Of a DNA stretch of 41,022 nt, positions 1 through 7,136 are shown in pieces; positions within the stretch are counted from its first letter, which is position 1, and every line of letters starts with the position of its first letter. The translations under genes and the position numbers were made by a program. Under the pieces are notes generated by a model. The model saw nothing but the letters and a program-made list of their open reading frames with translations, was not told the DNA's origin and did not search any database. The stretch covers positions 1-41,022 of the forward strand of contig UQHK01000018.1 in the NCBI GenBank assembly GCA_900540855.1, given 5' to 3'. The DNA comes from an uncultured Collinsella sp. (GTDB lineage: Bacteria; Actinomycetota; Coriobacteriia; Coriobacteriales; Coriobacteriaceae).

Positions 1-52
1 CGGTCGGCGGGGCCATTGTGGCTCTTGACAGCGGATTGGGTCATATGAGCGA

Positions 53-152
53 GCGACGTCCAGGGCGAACAAGTTGGCATGAAAAAGGCAAGGCATAGAC
101 CTTCTGGTCGTGCCCTGCCTTTTGAATGACAAATTGTCGCCCTGGACGTCGC
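53..152. repeat. Long nested palindrome
   Basis: The outer arms 53-68 and 137-152 are a perfect 16-bp inverted repeat (GCGACGTCCAGGGCGA and its complement), with further near-pairing up to 76 and from 130. Inside lie paired segments 83-90 with 116-123, 92-95 with 111-114 and 99-101 with 106-108. The whole can fold as one long interrupted hairpin. It is 3' of the GntR gene. Other nested palindromes in this window (2166, 22951, 25670) are built in the same way but differ in sequence. Confidence 0.75.
82..123 (-). terminator. Intrinsic terminator of the GntR gene
   Basis: Read on the minus strand, the inner hairpin AAAAGGCA...TGCCTTTT is followed by TTTTT (86-82), the form of a Rho-independent terminator. 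It lies about 75 bases after the GntR stop codon. Confidence 0.6.
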
Positions 153-165
153 GCAGCGTCGGCCC

Positions 166-193
166 GTTCCGCCGTTCGGTAGAACGGCGGAAC
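166..193. repeat. Perfect 12-bp hairpin next to the GntR stop
   Basis: GTTCCGCCGTTC (166-177), a 4-base loop, and its exact complement (182-193). No T-tract follows on the minus strand, so it is probably an mRNA 3' stabiliser or processing hairpin rather than a terminator. Confidence 0.6.
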
Positions 194-198
194 AAAAC

Positions 199-918
199 CT
201 ACATCACCATGACGTAACGGCTGCCCACGTAGTACTGCTTACCCATCAGGACCGGCTCGCCATTGGGGCCGATAAAGCCGGCACGCAGGTTGAGCAGCGG
301 ATCGTGCGGGGCAATGCCCAGCTCGGTGGCCTGCTCGGCGTTGGCACGAACGGCCTCGACCGTACGGTAGCCAACCGAGACGATCGGTGTTCCGCCAACA
401 CGCTCGACCTCGGCAAAAATCGACTTGTCCTCAAGATCGGCCGTCAACAGCTCGCGGTATGCATCAAACGGCACAAAGATGTTTTCCTCAAAGATGGGCT
501 CGCCGTCGGCCGTGCGCACGCGCTTAATATGCAGCAGCAGCGCATCCTTCCGCAGACCAAAGAATTCCATCTCGTTTTGGCGCGCCGGCACAATCTGGCG
601 ATCGATCACATGCGCGCCCGCCTTCATGCCATTGTCGGCACACAACGCAGTAAACGTCTGCAGCGTCGAAGCATGGAACTGGCGATTGATGTGCGGCGTG
701 GAGACAAAGGTGCCGCGGCCCTGCTGCTTAACCAGGTAGCCATCGGAGCAGAGTTCCTCGACGGCTCGGCGCACCGTAATACGGCTCACCTCGTACTGCT
801 CGGCAAGCTCGAGCTCGGACGGGATACGCTCCTTGGGTGCATAAACACCTTTCTCGATCGCATCCTTGATTTCGTCATAAATCTGCTGGTAAAGCGGTGC
901 ATTTTTGGGCGCTGGCAT
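199..918 (-). CDS. GntR-family transcriptional regulator with UTRA domain
   Basis: This 239-residue protein has a GntR winged helix (about residues 8-75, with IPSELELAEQYEVSRITVRRAV typical of the recognition region and a GRGTFV wing) and a UTRA ligand-binding domain (about 95-235). In this family the UTRA domain binds a phosphorylated sugar or similar metabolite and releases the repressor from DNA. The ATG at 918 is preceded only by a weak GAGTG sequence. The gene shares a TATAACGTCTT motif upstream with the PTS operon promoter, and a related motif lies upstream of the EamA gene, so it probably controls the mannose-type PTS and deglycase genes and itself. The family is certain; the regulon is inferred from motif sharing, and the effector is unknown. 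Confidence 0.93.
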   Translation of the reverse strand: MPAPKNAPLYQQIYDEIKDAIEKGVYAPKERIPSELELAEQYEVSRITVRRAVEELCSDGYLVKQQGRGTFVSTPHINRQFHASTLQTFTALCADNGMKAGAHVIDRQIVPARQNEMEFFGLRKDALLLHIKRVRTADGEPIFEENIFVPFDAYRELLTADLEDKSIFAEVERVGGTPIVSVGYRTVEAVRANAEQATELGIAPHDPLLNLRAGFIGPNGEPVLMGKQYYVGSRYVMVM

Positions 919-957
919 ATCTGATCACTCTTATCAAAATATCGAAATAACTAATAC

Positions 958-971
958 GTATATAACGTCTT
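958..971. promoter_or_regulatory. Candidate GntR operator, own promoter
   Basis: GTATATAACGTCTT lies 40-53 bases upstream of the GntR start. TATAACGTCTT (961-971) recurs exactly at 6982-6992 before the PTS operon. GTATATAACG recurs in inverted orientation at 8269-8278 before the EamA gene. This is consistent with autoregulation. Confidence 0.5.
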
Positions 972-1022
972 TTTATATGTTATCTCAGTTTGATAAAACG
1001 ATACACCACATACAGCAAATCC

Positions 1023-2030
1023 TTACTTGCCGTCGTCCTGCTGCAGACTGTCCTGCTCGCTGAGGCGCGCCTGCCTGCTGGCCATGCGCGCGGGCTTGTC
1101 GGGATCGGGTACGGCCGTGGGCATGGGCTCGTCGACATGACCGCCCCACCAGCCGCCCACGAAGTTGAGCGTGTGGAACACATTGATCACGGCGCCGGGA
1201 TCAATATCGCACACCAGCTTGATAATGTCCTGGCTCTCGTAGGTCGAGACAACGGCGTGCAGCAGATACATCTTTTCACGGCTGTATCCGCCAATGACCT
1301 CGGCGCAGCTAATGCCATGCTGAAAATGGTCAACATAGGCTGTCATGACCTCGTCTGCCTTGCGTGTCGTGATCTGCAGCGTCACACGGTCGTAGCGTCG
1401 GTAGAAACTGTCGATGGTCTTGGTCGAAATAAACTGGAACACGATGGAATACGCCGCATTGTCCCAGCCAAACATAAAGCCAAAGATCGCCAGGATAGCG
1501 CAGTTAAAGCCAAAGATGACGCCCCAGATGGTCTTGCCTGTATGGTTGGAAACCCACAGCGCGATAAAGTCGGTGCCGCCGGTGGATGCGCCGGACTTAA
1601 GCGCGATGGCGGCGCCCAGGCCCGAGACCACGCCGCCAAAGATGATGAGCATGATCTTGTCGCCCAAAAACGGGGCGAAGTGAAAGATGTTGAGGAACAG
1701 CGACGAGAGCATGACCTGCATCATCGAGAAGATGACGAAGCGCTTGCTGATGCCGTTCCAGCAAAGGAGCGCCACGGGGATGTTGAGCGCGAGCATGCCG
1801 AGCGAGATGTCGATATGAACGCCGCCGAGCGAGGTGACGCGATCGAGCAGGACCGCGACGCCGGTGAGGCCGCTCGGAAGCAGGTCGGCGGGGCGAATGA
1901 ACGCCTGAATCAGAAATGTCTGGAGAACGGCGGAGATGGTGACCGCCACGGCAGTAATGGCGCGGCGGACGATGGTGAGACGGCCGAGCACGAGCACGCG
2001 GTCCGTGAGCTGATCGATGGCGTTCGCCAC
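1023..2030 (-). CDS. YitT family membrane protein (DUF161 plus DUF2179)
   Basis: This 335-residue integral membrane protein has about five hydrophobic segments in residues 20-205. It carries the family hallmark SGLGAAIALKSGASTGGTDF and a cytoplasmic C-terminal domain (about 215-310, DUF2179 type, with ITTRKADEV and EVIGGYSREKMYLLHAVV). YitT proteins are widespread in Gram-positive bacteria and their biochemical role is not established; a transport function is often assumed. The start is GTG at 2030, with AAAGGAG five bases upstream. The tail after DUF2179 is charged and low in complexity. It lies between the GntR gene and the HAD gene on the same strand with gaps of 104 and 352 bases, so it is probably transcribed alone. 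Confidence 0.9.
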   Translation of the reverse strand: MANAIDQLTDRVLVLGRLTIVRRAITAVAVTISAVLQTFLIQAFIRPADLLPSGLTGVAVLLDRVTSLGGVHIDISLGMLALNIPVALLCWNGISKRFVIFSMMQVMLSSLFLNIFHFAPFLGDKIMLIIFGGVVSGLGAAIALKSGASTGGTDFIALWVSNHTGKTIWGVIFGFNCAILAIFGFMFGWDNAAYSIVFQFISTKTIDSFYRRYDRVTLQITTRKADEVMTAYVDHFQHGISCAEVIGGYSREKMYLLHAVVSTYESQDIIKLVCDIDPGAVINVFHTLNFVGGWWGGHVDEPMPTAVPDPDKPARMASRQARLSEQDSLQQDDGK

Positions 2031-2165
2031 GTAGGCTCCTTTCGAAGGCAGATGTAATTGTGGGGCATGCCGGCGATTGTAGCATGGAGCGCGAGAGGGC
2101 GCTTCAATTCACCCTCTCTCGACAACCAAAACGAGCCAGCAGCTCCCCAACCAAAGAGCCAAATT

Positions 2166-2288
2166 CTAAGTGAGTAGGCTTTTCGCGACCTGCCGAGCAC
2201 ACCCAAAGCTGCCACTTCCGTGACCTGCGGTTTTACTAAGGCAGATACGCTTTGTGCTCGGCCTGCGCCAAAAAGTCTACTCACTTAG
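2166..2288. repeat. Long inverted repeat, likely dispersed element
   Basis: The left arm from 2166 (CTAAGTGAGTAGGCTTTT) and the right arm ending at 2288 (AGTCTACTCACTTAG) are complementary over about 40 bases with a few mismatches. They include CCGAGCACA with TGTGCTCGG and CAAAGC with GCTTTG. The central 40 bases contain a TGCC/GGCA pair. It encodes no protein and lies 3' of the HAD gene. I take it as a non-coding palindromic element. Confidence 0.7.
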
Positions 2289-2329
2289 CCTGAGTCGAAG
2301 CCAAACGGATCAAATCGAAGCCAAAATGA

Positions 2330-2381
2330 GCCAATCCGCCGCGATAAATGCGCGAATCGGCACTTCTCGCGGCGGATTGGC
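2330..2381 (-). terminator. Hairpin terminator after the HAD gene
   Basis: A perfect 15-bp stem, GCCAATCCGCCGCGA (2330-2344) with its complement at 2367-2381, directly follows the HAD stop codon at 2383. On the minus strand it continues into TCATTTTGG, a weak T-tract, so termination is likely but not textbook. Confidence 0.55.
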
Positions 2382-2382
2382 A

Positions 2383-3012
2383 CTACAAAGCGGCCAAAAT
2401 GTCGGACAGGTTGTCGATGACAACGTCAGCGGCAGACTGGTCCAGGTTGACGCCCTCGTGCGGACGCAGCGCCAGGACGCGGGCGCCGGAACGCTTGCCG
2501 GCCTCGATGCCCAAAGGCGAATCCTCGATAACCAGGCACTCGGCAGGCTCCACCCCCAGCGCCTCCATGGCGCGCAGGTAGATTTCGGGGTCGGGCTTAA
2601 ATGCACTGCACTCGTGACCGCTGATGGTGTAGTCCAGCACGTCAGTGATACCGGCAATCTCCACCAGCTCGTCAATGAGCTCGCGATAGGACGAGCTCGC
2701 GATGGCACATTTCATGCCGCGCTTGTGCAGCTCACGCATCACCGGCTCCGTCTGCTCGTTGAGTAGCTCGGCATACGGAACGGGATGGTCCGGGCTGTAG
2801 ACCTGCTTGTACTCCACGCGCAGGCGCTCGCGCAGCTCAACATCGTCGGGCACCAGCGACTTCCAAATGGCGGGCTCGTTAGACCCCGAAAGATCGGGAA
2901 TCTCGTCAAAGTGGAACCCCTTCTCCTCCATAAACGCCACGCGACGACGGTTGTAGAACCACTCGGTATCGACCAGCACGCCGTCCATATCAAACAGCAC
3001 TGCCTTGATCAT
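2383..3012 (-). CDS. HAD-superfamily sugar-phosphate phosphatase or phosphomutase
   Basis: The 209-residue protein starts FDMDGVLVD, the HAD motif I with nucleophile Asp8 and acid/base Asp10. It continues with the SSS of motif II near residue 107, KPDPEIY of motif III and VIEDSPLGIEAG of motif IV. The helical cap after motif I places it in the beta-phosphoglucomutase-like group, which hydrolyses or isomerises small sugar phosphates. The start at 3012 is chosen because GGAGG lies eight bases upstream; an in-frame ATG at 3018 would sit against the Shine-Dalgarno sequence. It lies downstream of the SIS/PTS block on the same strand, so a role in handling a sugar phosphate from that pathway is plausible. 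Its substrate cannot be read from sequence. Confidence 0.9.
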   Translation of the reverse strand: MIKAVLFDMDGVLVDTEWFYNRRRVAFMEEKGFHFDEIPDLSGSNEPAIWKSLVPDDVELRERLRVEYKQVYSPDHPVPYAELLNEQTEPVMRELHKRGMKCAIASSSYRELIDELVEIAGITDVLDYTISGHECSAFKPDPEIYLRAMEALGVEPAECLVIEDSPLGIEAGKRSGARVLALRPHEGVNLDQSAADVVIDNLSDILAAL

Positions 3013-3026
3013 ACGCATCTCCTCCC

Positions 3027-3061
3027 ACCTGCCAAAAAGGGACAGGTTTATTTTGGTAGGT
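3027..3061. repeat. GGGACAG-core hairpin in the HAD leader
   Basis: ACCTGCCAAAA (3027-3037) pairs with TTTTGGTAGGT (3051-3061) with one wobble, around a loop containing AGGGACAGG. On the minus strand it ends right at the Shine-Dalgarno sequence of the HAD gene. The loop core matches hairpins at 4243 and 10426. Confidence 0.6.
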
Positions 3062-3100
3062 TTTATCTGGGGTTTTATGACGCAACGGACACGCCCCCAA

Positions 3101-3134
3101 AGCAAAAAGGGGACGGGGCGCAAACCCCATCCCC
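3101..3134 (-). terminator. Intrinsic terminator of the first SIS gene
   Basis: GGGGACGGGG (3109-3118) pairs with CCCCATCCCC (3125-3134) with one mismatch. On the minus strand the stem is followed by TTTTTGCT. It lies 35 bases after the SIS stop codon. Confidence 0.7.
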
Positions 3135-3168
3135 TCTCAATCAACCCGTAAGGTCTACTTACTTGTGA

Positions 3169-4152
3169 TTAGTAGGAAAGCTTCCACATGTAGCGACGCA
3201 TGGTCAGCGGGTGCTGACGGGCCTCGGCGATCTGGTTGCCGTACTCGCGCATAACGGCGAGGTGCAGCAGCGGGTTGAAGTAGGTGACGACGCTCGCGGG
3301 CACGGCGTCGGCCAGGCCGTAGTCCTTGGAGTCGATCAGAGCGACCTTGGCGCCCATGCGCTCAAGGAAGGTGAGGGCGCGAGCGTCCATCGGACGGGTA
3401 GCACCATCGGACATGAAGAAGACGTAGGGCTTACCCTCGGTGGAAACCTCGAACGGGCCGTGGAAGTACTCGCCGGTGTTGTAGGCGGCGGCGTCGATCC
3501 ACTGCATCTCGGTGAACAGGAAGGCGGCGTGAGAATAAGCCATCTTCTCGGAGGCACCGGAGGCCATGAAGTAGATCATCTTGTCGTCCTTGAAGTCCTC
3601 GGCGAACTTCTTGGCGAGCTTCTTGCAGTGCTGAGCGGCGTTCTCGCAGAGATCGAAAACGTTGGTGAGGCCGGTGATCATGTCCTCGTAGTGGTCATAG
3701 CCCTCGGTCTGCTGAAGGATCTCGAGAGCAAGAGCGATGGCATAGCCAGGCTTCTCGCACTTGGCAGCGTAGTTGGCATGGAAGCCGTGAACGATGACGT
3801 GGTCGGCGTCGACGGTCAGAGCGGAGCCGGCCTTGTTGGTGAGGGAGACGACCGGGCAGTTGTGCTTCTTGGCGGTCTTGTTGGCCTCGACGGTCTCGGG
3901 CGTGGAGCCACCGAGGGAGCAGGTGATCACGAAGGTGTGCTCGTTGACCCAGGAAGGCGTGTCGTAGTTGAACTCGTTAGCGGTGAAGATCTGAACGTTC
4001 AGCTTGTCCGTGTTGTTGGCCAGGAAGTACTTGGCGGGGTAAAGGTCGGACATGGAAGCGCCGCAGCCGACGAAGGCAACGCTGTGAATCTCGTGGTTGG
4101 ACAGGACGTCAGCGACGATCTGCTTAGGGAGGTTAAGGTCGATCTCGTACAT
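3169..4152 (-). CDS. SIS-domain sugar-phosphate deglycase/isomerase (FrlB/AgaS-like)
   Basis: The 327-residue protein has two SIS sugar-phosphate-binding domains. The first is at about residues 20-150, with FVGCGASMSDLYPAKYF and CSLGGSTPETVE. The second is at about 185-320, with FMASGASE and the active-site motif GEYFHGPFE (Glu228, His231). The C-terminus RRYMWKLSY is typical of fructosamine-6-phosphate deglycases. Such enzymes split a phosphorylated Amadori product into glucose 6-phosphate and an amine; related SIS proteins deaminate or isomerise amino-sugar phosphates. The start at 4152 is chosen because AAAGGA lies nine bases upstream, while an in-frame ATG at 4161 overlaps it. It follows the PTS IID gene by 199 bases. 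The substrate is inferred from neighbours only. Confidence 0.9.
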   Translation of the reverse strand: MYEIDLNLPKQIVADVLSNHEIHSVAFVGCGASMSDLYPAKYFLANNTDKLNVQIFTANEFNYDTPSWVNEHTFVITCSLGGSTPETVEANKTAKKHNCPVVSLTNKAGSALTVDADHVIVHGFHANYAAKCEKPGYAIALALEILQQTEGYDHYEDMITGLTNVFDLCENAAQHCKKLAKKFAEDFKDDKMIYFMASGASEKMAYSHAAFLFTEMQWIDAAAYNTGEYFHGPFEVSTEGKPYVFFMSDGATRPMDARALTFLERMGAKVALIDSKDYGLADAVPASVVTYFNPLLHLAVMREYGNQIAEARQHPLTMRRYMWKLSY

Positions 4153-4242
4153 CTGACACATTCCTTTCGATTTTTTGCGGCGCCACATTGCCGGACGCTC
4201 GCAGGGTTACCGTGATATGAGCCGAGTCGCCGGCCCGTTGAG

Positions 4243-4275
4243 GATGTGACAAAGGGACTGTCCCTTTGTCACATC
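4243..4275. repeat. Perfect 16-bp palindrome with GGGAC core
   Basis: GATGTGACAAAGGGAC, one base, then its exact complement. No T-tract follows on either strand. The AAAGGGAC core and self-complementary flanks match hairpins at 3027 and 10426. It lies between the PTS operon end and the SIS gene. Confidence 0.7.
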
Positions 4276-4286
4276 AAGGGATGGAA

Positions 4287-4317
4287 GCCTGCCTGGGGTA
4301 TGGGATGCCAGGCAGGC
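4287..4317 (-). terminator. Hairpin after the PTS operon
   Basis: GCCTGCCTGG (4287-4296) and CCAGGCAGGC (4308-4317) form a perfect 10-bp stem 34 bases after the IID stop codon. A T-tract is missing, so it may attenuate rather than fully terminate and let some transcripts continue into the SIS gene. Confidence 0.5.
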
Positions 4318-4351
4318 CCCCGGGGGAAAGCGGTTAGGTGCTTGGTCGCGA

Positions 4352-5185
4352 CTAGGCCAGGATGCCGGCCGCGGAGAGGGCGATGCCGCCCACGATGGCG
4401 ATCACGAGAAGCCAACCGGTGTTGACGTTCTTCTTGATGAGCCAGTACATAAGGCCGGTGAGGCCGAGGGAGATCATCTGGGGCATCATGCCGTCCAGGA
4501 TGTCCTGGATCACGACGGTGCCGTCAGCGAACTGCAGCGGGGTGGTGGCGCCGATCAGCGTGGCGATCATGCCGCCCACGGACATAAGACCCACGATACC
4601 GCAGACATACATGAGCTTCTCCATGAGGTCGCCGCCCTGGAGCTTGCTCAGGTACTCGTGGCCACCCTGGTAGCCGATCTTGGCTGCGAACCAAGTGATC
4701 AGCACGGAGGGCACGATGGAGATGAGCATGGCCAGGATCGGGCCCATGATGGAGCCCTGCTGAGCCAGCTGAACACCCAGGCCAAAGGCGATAACGCGGA
4801 TGGTGCCCTGGAAGAAGGAGTCACCGATGCCGGAAAGCGGACCCATGAGGGAGGTCTTGACCGCGTTGATCGAATCGGGATCGAAGTTCTCGGGATCCTT
4901 GGCGTACTCCTCCTCCATGGAGGCGGCGAGGCCCAGGATGAAAGCGCTCGTCTGCGGGGTGCAGTTGTAGAACGCCATGTGACGGTGGTAAGCCTCTTTC
5001 TTAGCGGCGAGCTGCTTGGGGTCGGACTCGTCCGGATAGAGGCGATCGAGCGTGGGAACCATGCCGTAGAGGAAGCCCATGTTCATCTGACGCTCGTAGT
5101 TCCAAGAGGCCTGGATGGCCCAGGAGCGCCAGAAGAACTGGCTGACCTTCTTGTTCAGGGACACGTCCTTGGTTGCGGTTGCCAT
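4352..5185 (-). CDS. PTS mannose/fructose/sorbose-family IID component
   Basis: The 277-residue membrane subunit, together with IIC, forms the sugar channel of a man-family phosphotransferase system. The hallmark SLMGPLSGIGDSFFQGTIRVIAFG lies near residues 97-120, with N-terminal SQFFWRSWAIQASWNYERQMNMGF and C-terminal hydrophobic segments including YWLIKKNVNTGWLLVIAIVGGIAL. The ATG at 5185 has AAGGAGG nine bases upstream; the reading frame is open further upstream, but that part overlaps IIC and has no ribosome site. The IIC stop is 13 bases upstream, so the subunits are cotranscribed. Family membership is certain. Sugar specificity cannot be deduced from IID; the neighbouring SIS gene suggests an amino-sugar or Amadori compound. 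Confidence 0.95.
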   Translation of the reverse strand: MATATKDVSLNKKVSQFFWRSWAIQASWNYERQMNMGFLYGMVPTLDRLYPDESDPKQLAAKKEAYHRHMAFYNCTPQTSAFILGLAASMEEEYAKDPENFDPDSINAVKTSLMGPLSGIGDSFFQGTIRVIAFGLGVQLAQQGSIMGPILAMLISIVPSVLITWFAAKIGYQGGHEYLSKLQGGDLMEKLMYVCGIVGLMSVGGMIATLIGATTPLQFADGTVVIQDILDGMMPQMISLGLTGLMYWLIKKNVNTGWLLVIAIVGGIALSAAGILA

Positions 5186-5198
5186 AGTGTGTTCCTCC

Positions 5199-5993
5199 TT
5201 AGTCTTCGTCGTCTTCGAGCGGATCGTAGTCGGAATCGGCACCGGCGGCTGCATGGGAACCGTTGAACTTGAAGCCCATGAAGACGACAGCCAGGCACAC
5301 ACCGATCAGAGCGACCGCGATGACGGACAGGTTGAGGTAAGCGGCGAGCAGGAAACCGATGAACAGGAACGGAGTCATACCCTTCTTGATCATCATGGTG
5401 AGCAGCAGGGCCAAGCCGTAGGCGGTCATGATCTTGGTCGAAACGTTAAGACCAGTGGACAGCCACTCGGGAACCATGTTGACGATGGCCTGGACCAGGT
5501 CGGTACCGACAAAGACGGCCAGGAAGATCGGCAGGAAGTACATGATGGCGTACAGACCGGAGCCGGCGCAGATGTGCATGCGGTAGGCGGTCTTGAACTT
5601 GCCGTTATCAATCGCGCTATCGGCCACATGGGTGAGGGCGGCGATGATGGAACGGAACACGATGCCGAGGAGCTGACCCAGGACGGCGACCGGGATGGCG
5701 ATCGTCATGGCGGTCTCGGCGGAAGCATCGGTCAGGCACGCAAAGGCAGCTGCCACGATGCCGCCCAGGACCATATCGGGCGGAACGGCGGCGCCGACCT
5801 GCACCAGGCCCATGGACACGAGTTCGACGGCGGCACCGACGGCAAGGCCGGTGGGCACATCGCCCAGCAGCAGACCGACGAGCGTAGCGCCAACGAGGGG
5901 CTGCTCGAAGTTAAGACGACCGAGCAGGCGGGAGTCCCACATGCAGAACACGCCGACGAGGCCGACGAGCACCGCACTGATGAACGTATTCAT
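5199..5993 (-). CDS. PTS mannose/fructose/sorbose-family IIC component
   Basis: The 264-residue protein has about seven to eight transmembrane segments, starting at the N-terminus. The family motif GDVPTGLAVGAAVELVSMGLVQVGAAVPPD lies near residues 44-73; this region contributes to substrate binding and passage. The C-terminus is acidic (DYDPLEDDED), probably cytoplasmic. The ATG at 5993 has GAAAGGAG upstream. It lies 36 bases after the IIAB gene and 13 before IID, giving the order IIAB-IIC-IID. Length and motifs are normal for the family. Confidence 0.95.
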   Translation of the reverse strand: MNTFISAVLVGLVGVFCMWDSRLLGRLNFEQPLVGATLVGLLLGDVPTGLAVGAAVELVSMGLVQVGAAVPPDMVLGGIVAAAFACLTDASAETAMTIAIPVAVLGQLLGIVFRSIIAALTHVADSAIDNGKFKTAYRMHICAGSGLYAIMYFLPIFLAVFVGTDLVQAIVNMVPEWLSTGLNVSTKIMTAYGLALLLTMMIKKGMTPFLFIGFLLAAYLNLSVIAVALIGVCLAVVFMGFKFNGSHAAAGADSDYDPLEDDED

Positions 5994-6029
5994 ACCCTTC
6001 TCCTTTCAGTCAGGCAAAAGCCTGGTTGA

Positions 6030-6953
6030 TTACAGCTTGGCGTCGATGTCGACGCTCTGATACGTGGGGGTCTGCTGGACGTAGAGCTTGATGCCCATGT
6101 CGAGCAGCTGGTTGACGTCGGCCTTCTGGGTGGCGTCGAAGAAGACGGAGCTGTCCTTGCCGCCGACCTGATCGGCACCGTCGTGGTTGGCGGTGGCGCC
6201 CAGGTTGATGGCGTCGAGCTTGTAACCCTGGCAGAACTGCAGCATCTCGGCCGTGTTGCCAAAGACGAACATGACGCGCTCGCCGAGGGTGTTGAGCTTG
6301 TCCATCTTGGCGAGGGCACGCTCGACGGTGAAGACGTTCAGGCGCACGCCCTGGGGCTTGGCCAGCTTAAGAGCGCCCTTCTTGATGTCATCGTTGGCGG
6401 CAGCGTTGTCGACGACGATGATGCGCTCGGCCTGAACCTTGGTGGTCCAGGTAAAGACGACCTGGCCGTGCAGCAGACGGTAGTCAAGACGTGCGAGGAC
6501 GATCTTGGCGGGGCCGGAGCTGTGACGGGGCGCCTTGGCCTTCTTGGCGGGGGCCGCGGCGACCTCGACCGGTGCGTTGGGGTTGGTCAGACCGGTGCGG
6601 GCCTCGTTGATGAGGGCCGCGAGCTCGGCACCCTTGATGGGGGCGGGGCTCATAGCGAGCGTCAGTGCCAGCGGAATGTTGAAACCGCTGACAACCGTGA
6701 ATGCCGCACCGTTGCGGGAAAGCTCGACCATGCTGTTGTTGACCGAGCTGCCGAGCATATCGGTCAGCACATAGACGGTGTCGTCCGCGTTGAACGTGGC
6801 GATCATGGCGTCCACCTTGTTGGTGATGGGCTCCTTGTCGTCACGAGCAAGCGACACGACGTGGACGTTCGACACGTCGCCGAGAACCATCTCGAGCGTG
6901 TCTTTGGCGCCTGCGGCCAGGCCGCCATGAGATGCGAGAATGATCTGATTCAT
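6030..6953 (-). CDS. PTS mannose/fructose/sorbose-family IIAB fusion
   Basis: This 307-residue cytoplasmic phosphoryl-transfer protein carries phosphate from HPr to the incoming sugar. The IIA domain occupies about residues 1-125, with active-site His9 in ILASHGGLAAG and VLTDMLGSS near 62-70. An Ala/Pro/Lys linker (about 128-148, VEVAAAPAKKAKAPRH) leads to the IIB domain (149-307), with His162 in ARLDYRLLHGQVVF as the second phosphorylation site. The ATG at 6953 has AAAAGGAGG upstream. It is the first gene of the PTS operon, and the candidate promoter and GntR operator lie just upstream (6980-7021). Fused A and B domains are common in this family. Confidence 0.95.
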   Translation of the reverse strand: MNQIILASHGGLAAGAKDTLEMVLGDVSNVHVVSLARDDKEPITNKVDAMIATFNADDTVYVLTDMLGSSVNNSMVELSRNGAAFTVVSGFNIPLALTLAMSPAPIKGAELAALINEARTGLTNPNAPVEVAAAPAKKAKAPRHSSGPAKIVLARLDYRLLHGQVVFTWTTKVQAERIIVVDNAAANDDIKKGALKLAKPQGVRLNVFTVERALAKMDKLNTLGERVMFVFGNTAEMLQFCQGYKLDAINLGATANHDGADQVGGKDSSVFFDATQKADVNQLLDMGIKLYVQQTPTYQSVDIDAKL

Positions 6954-6979
6954 CTTGCCTCCTCCTTTTCGTTATGGTC

Positions 6980-7021
6980 ATTATAACGTCTTATACGTTG
7001 CTTATATTGCTAATTAGTATA
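6980..7021 (-). promoter_or_regulatory. PTS operon promoter and candidate GntR operator
   Basis: On the minus strand a TATACT -10 box (7021-7016) has only a poor -35 match (GATTTT). It is followed by an AT-rich segment containing AACGTATAAGACGTTATAAT (6999-6980). Its TATAACGTCTT core (6982-6992) recurs exactly before the GntR gene at 961-971. A repressor bound here would lie at or just after the transcription start. An alternative -10, TATAAT, lies inside the motif itself. Confidence 0.5.
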
Positions 7022-7077
7022 AAGACCGTTCGCGGGTGAAAATCGACCGTTGACGGGTTTAACGTACTTGAAACGTT

Positions 7078-7112
7078 GGGGTTGGATAGGCCGGCGCTGG
7101 CTGGATAACCCC
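7078..7112 (-). terminator. Possible terminator of the EamA gene
   Basis: GGGGTT (7078-7083) and AACCCC (7107-7112) with inner GCC/GGC pairing form an imperfect hairpin 25 bases after the EamA stop. The T-run that follows on the minus strand is weak (AACGTTTC). Confidence 0.4.
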
Positions 7113-7136
7113 AGGTCAGACGCCGCACACAATCCT

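Larger units (their letters stand above)
1..198. other. Left-edge intergenic region
   Basis: No gene is supported here. The stretch lies 3' of the minus-strand GntR gene that ends at 199. It holds two palindromes (166-193 and 53-152, listed separately). The first 50 bases could belong to a neighbouring gene: a minus-strand reading from an ATG at 44-42 runs off the window, but it has no ribosome binding site. Confidence 0.5.

Noticed and set aside
1..98. Short frames at the left edge: a minus-strand start at 44 (MTQSAVKSHNGPAD) and a plus-strand end at 98
   Set aside because: Neither has a ribosome site or a recognisable product, and the plus-strand frame runs into the palindrome at 53-152.
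990..2057. Long plus-strand frame opposite YitT
   Set aside because: Antisense frame with composition typical of high-GC shadow frames; YitT hallmark motifs are on the other strand.
4352..5302. Longer IID start at 5302
   Set aside because: The extra 39 residues overlap the end of IIC, are low in complexity and have no ribosome site; the ATG at 5185 has AAGGAGG.
6980..7021. A riboswitch in the PTS leader
   Set aside because: The leader is short and AT-rich without a stable structured domain; a repressor operator explains the repeats better.
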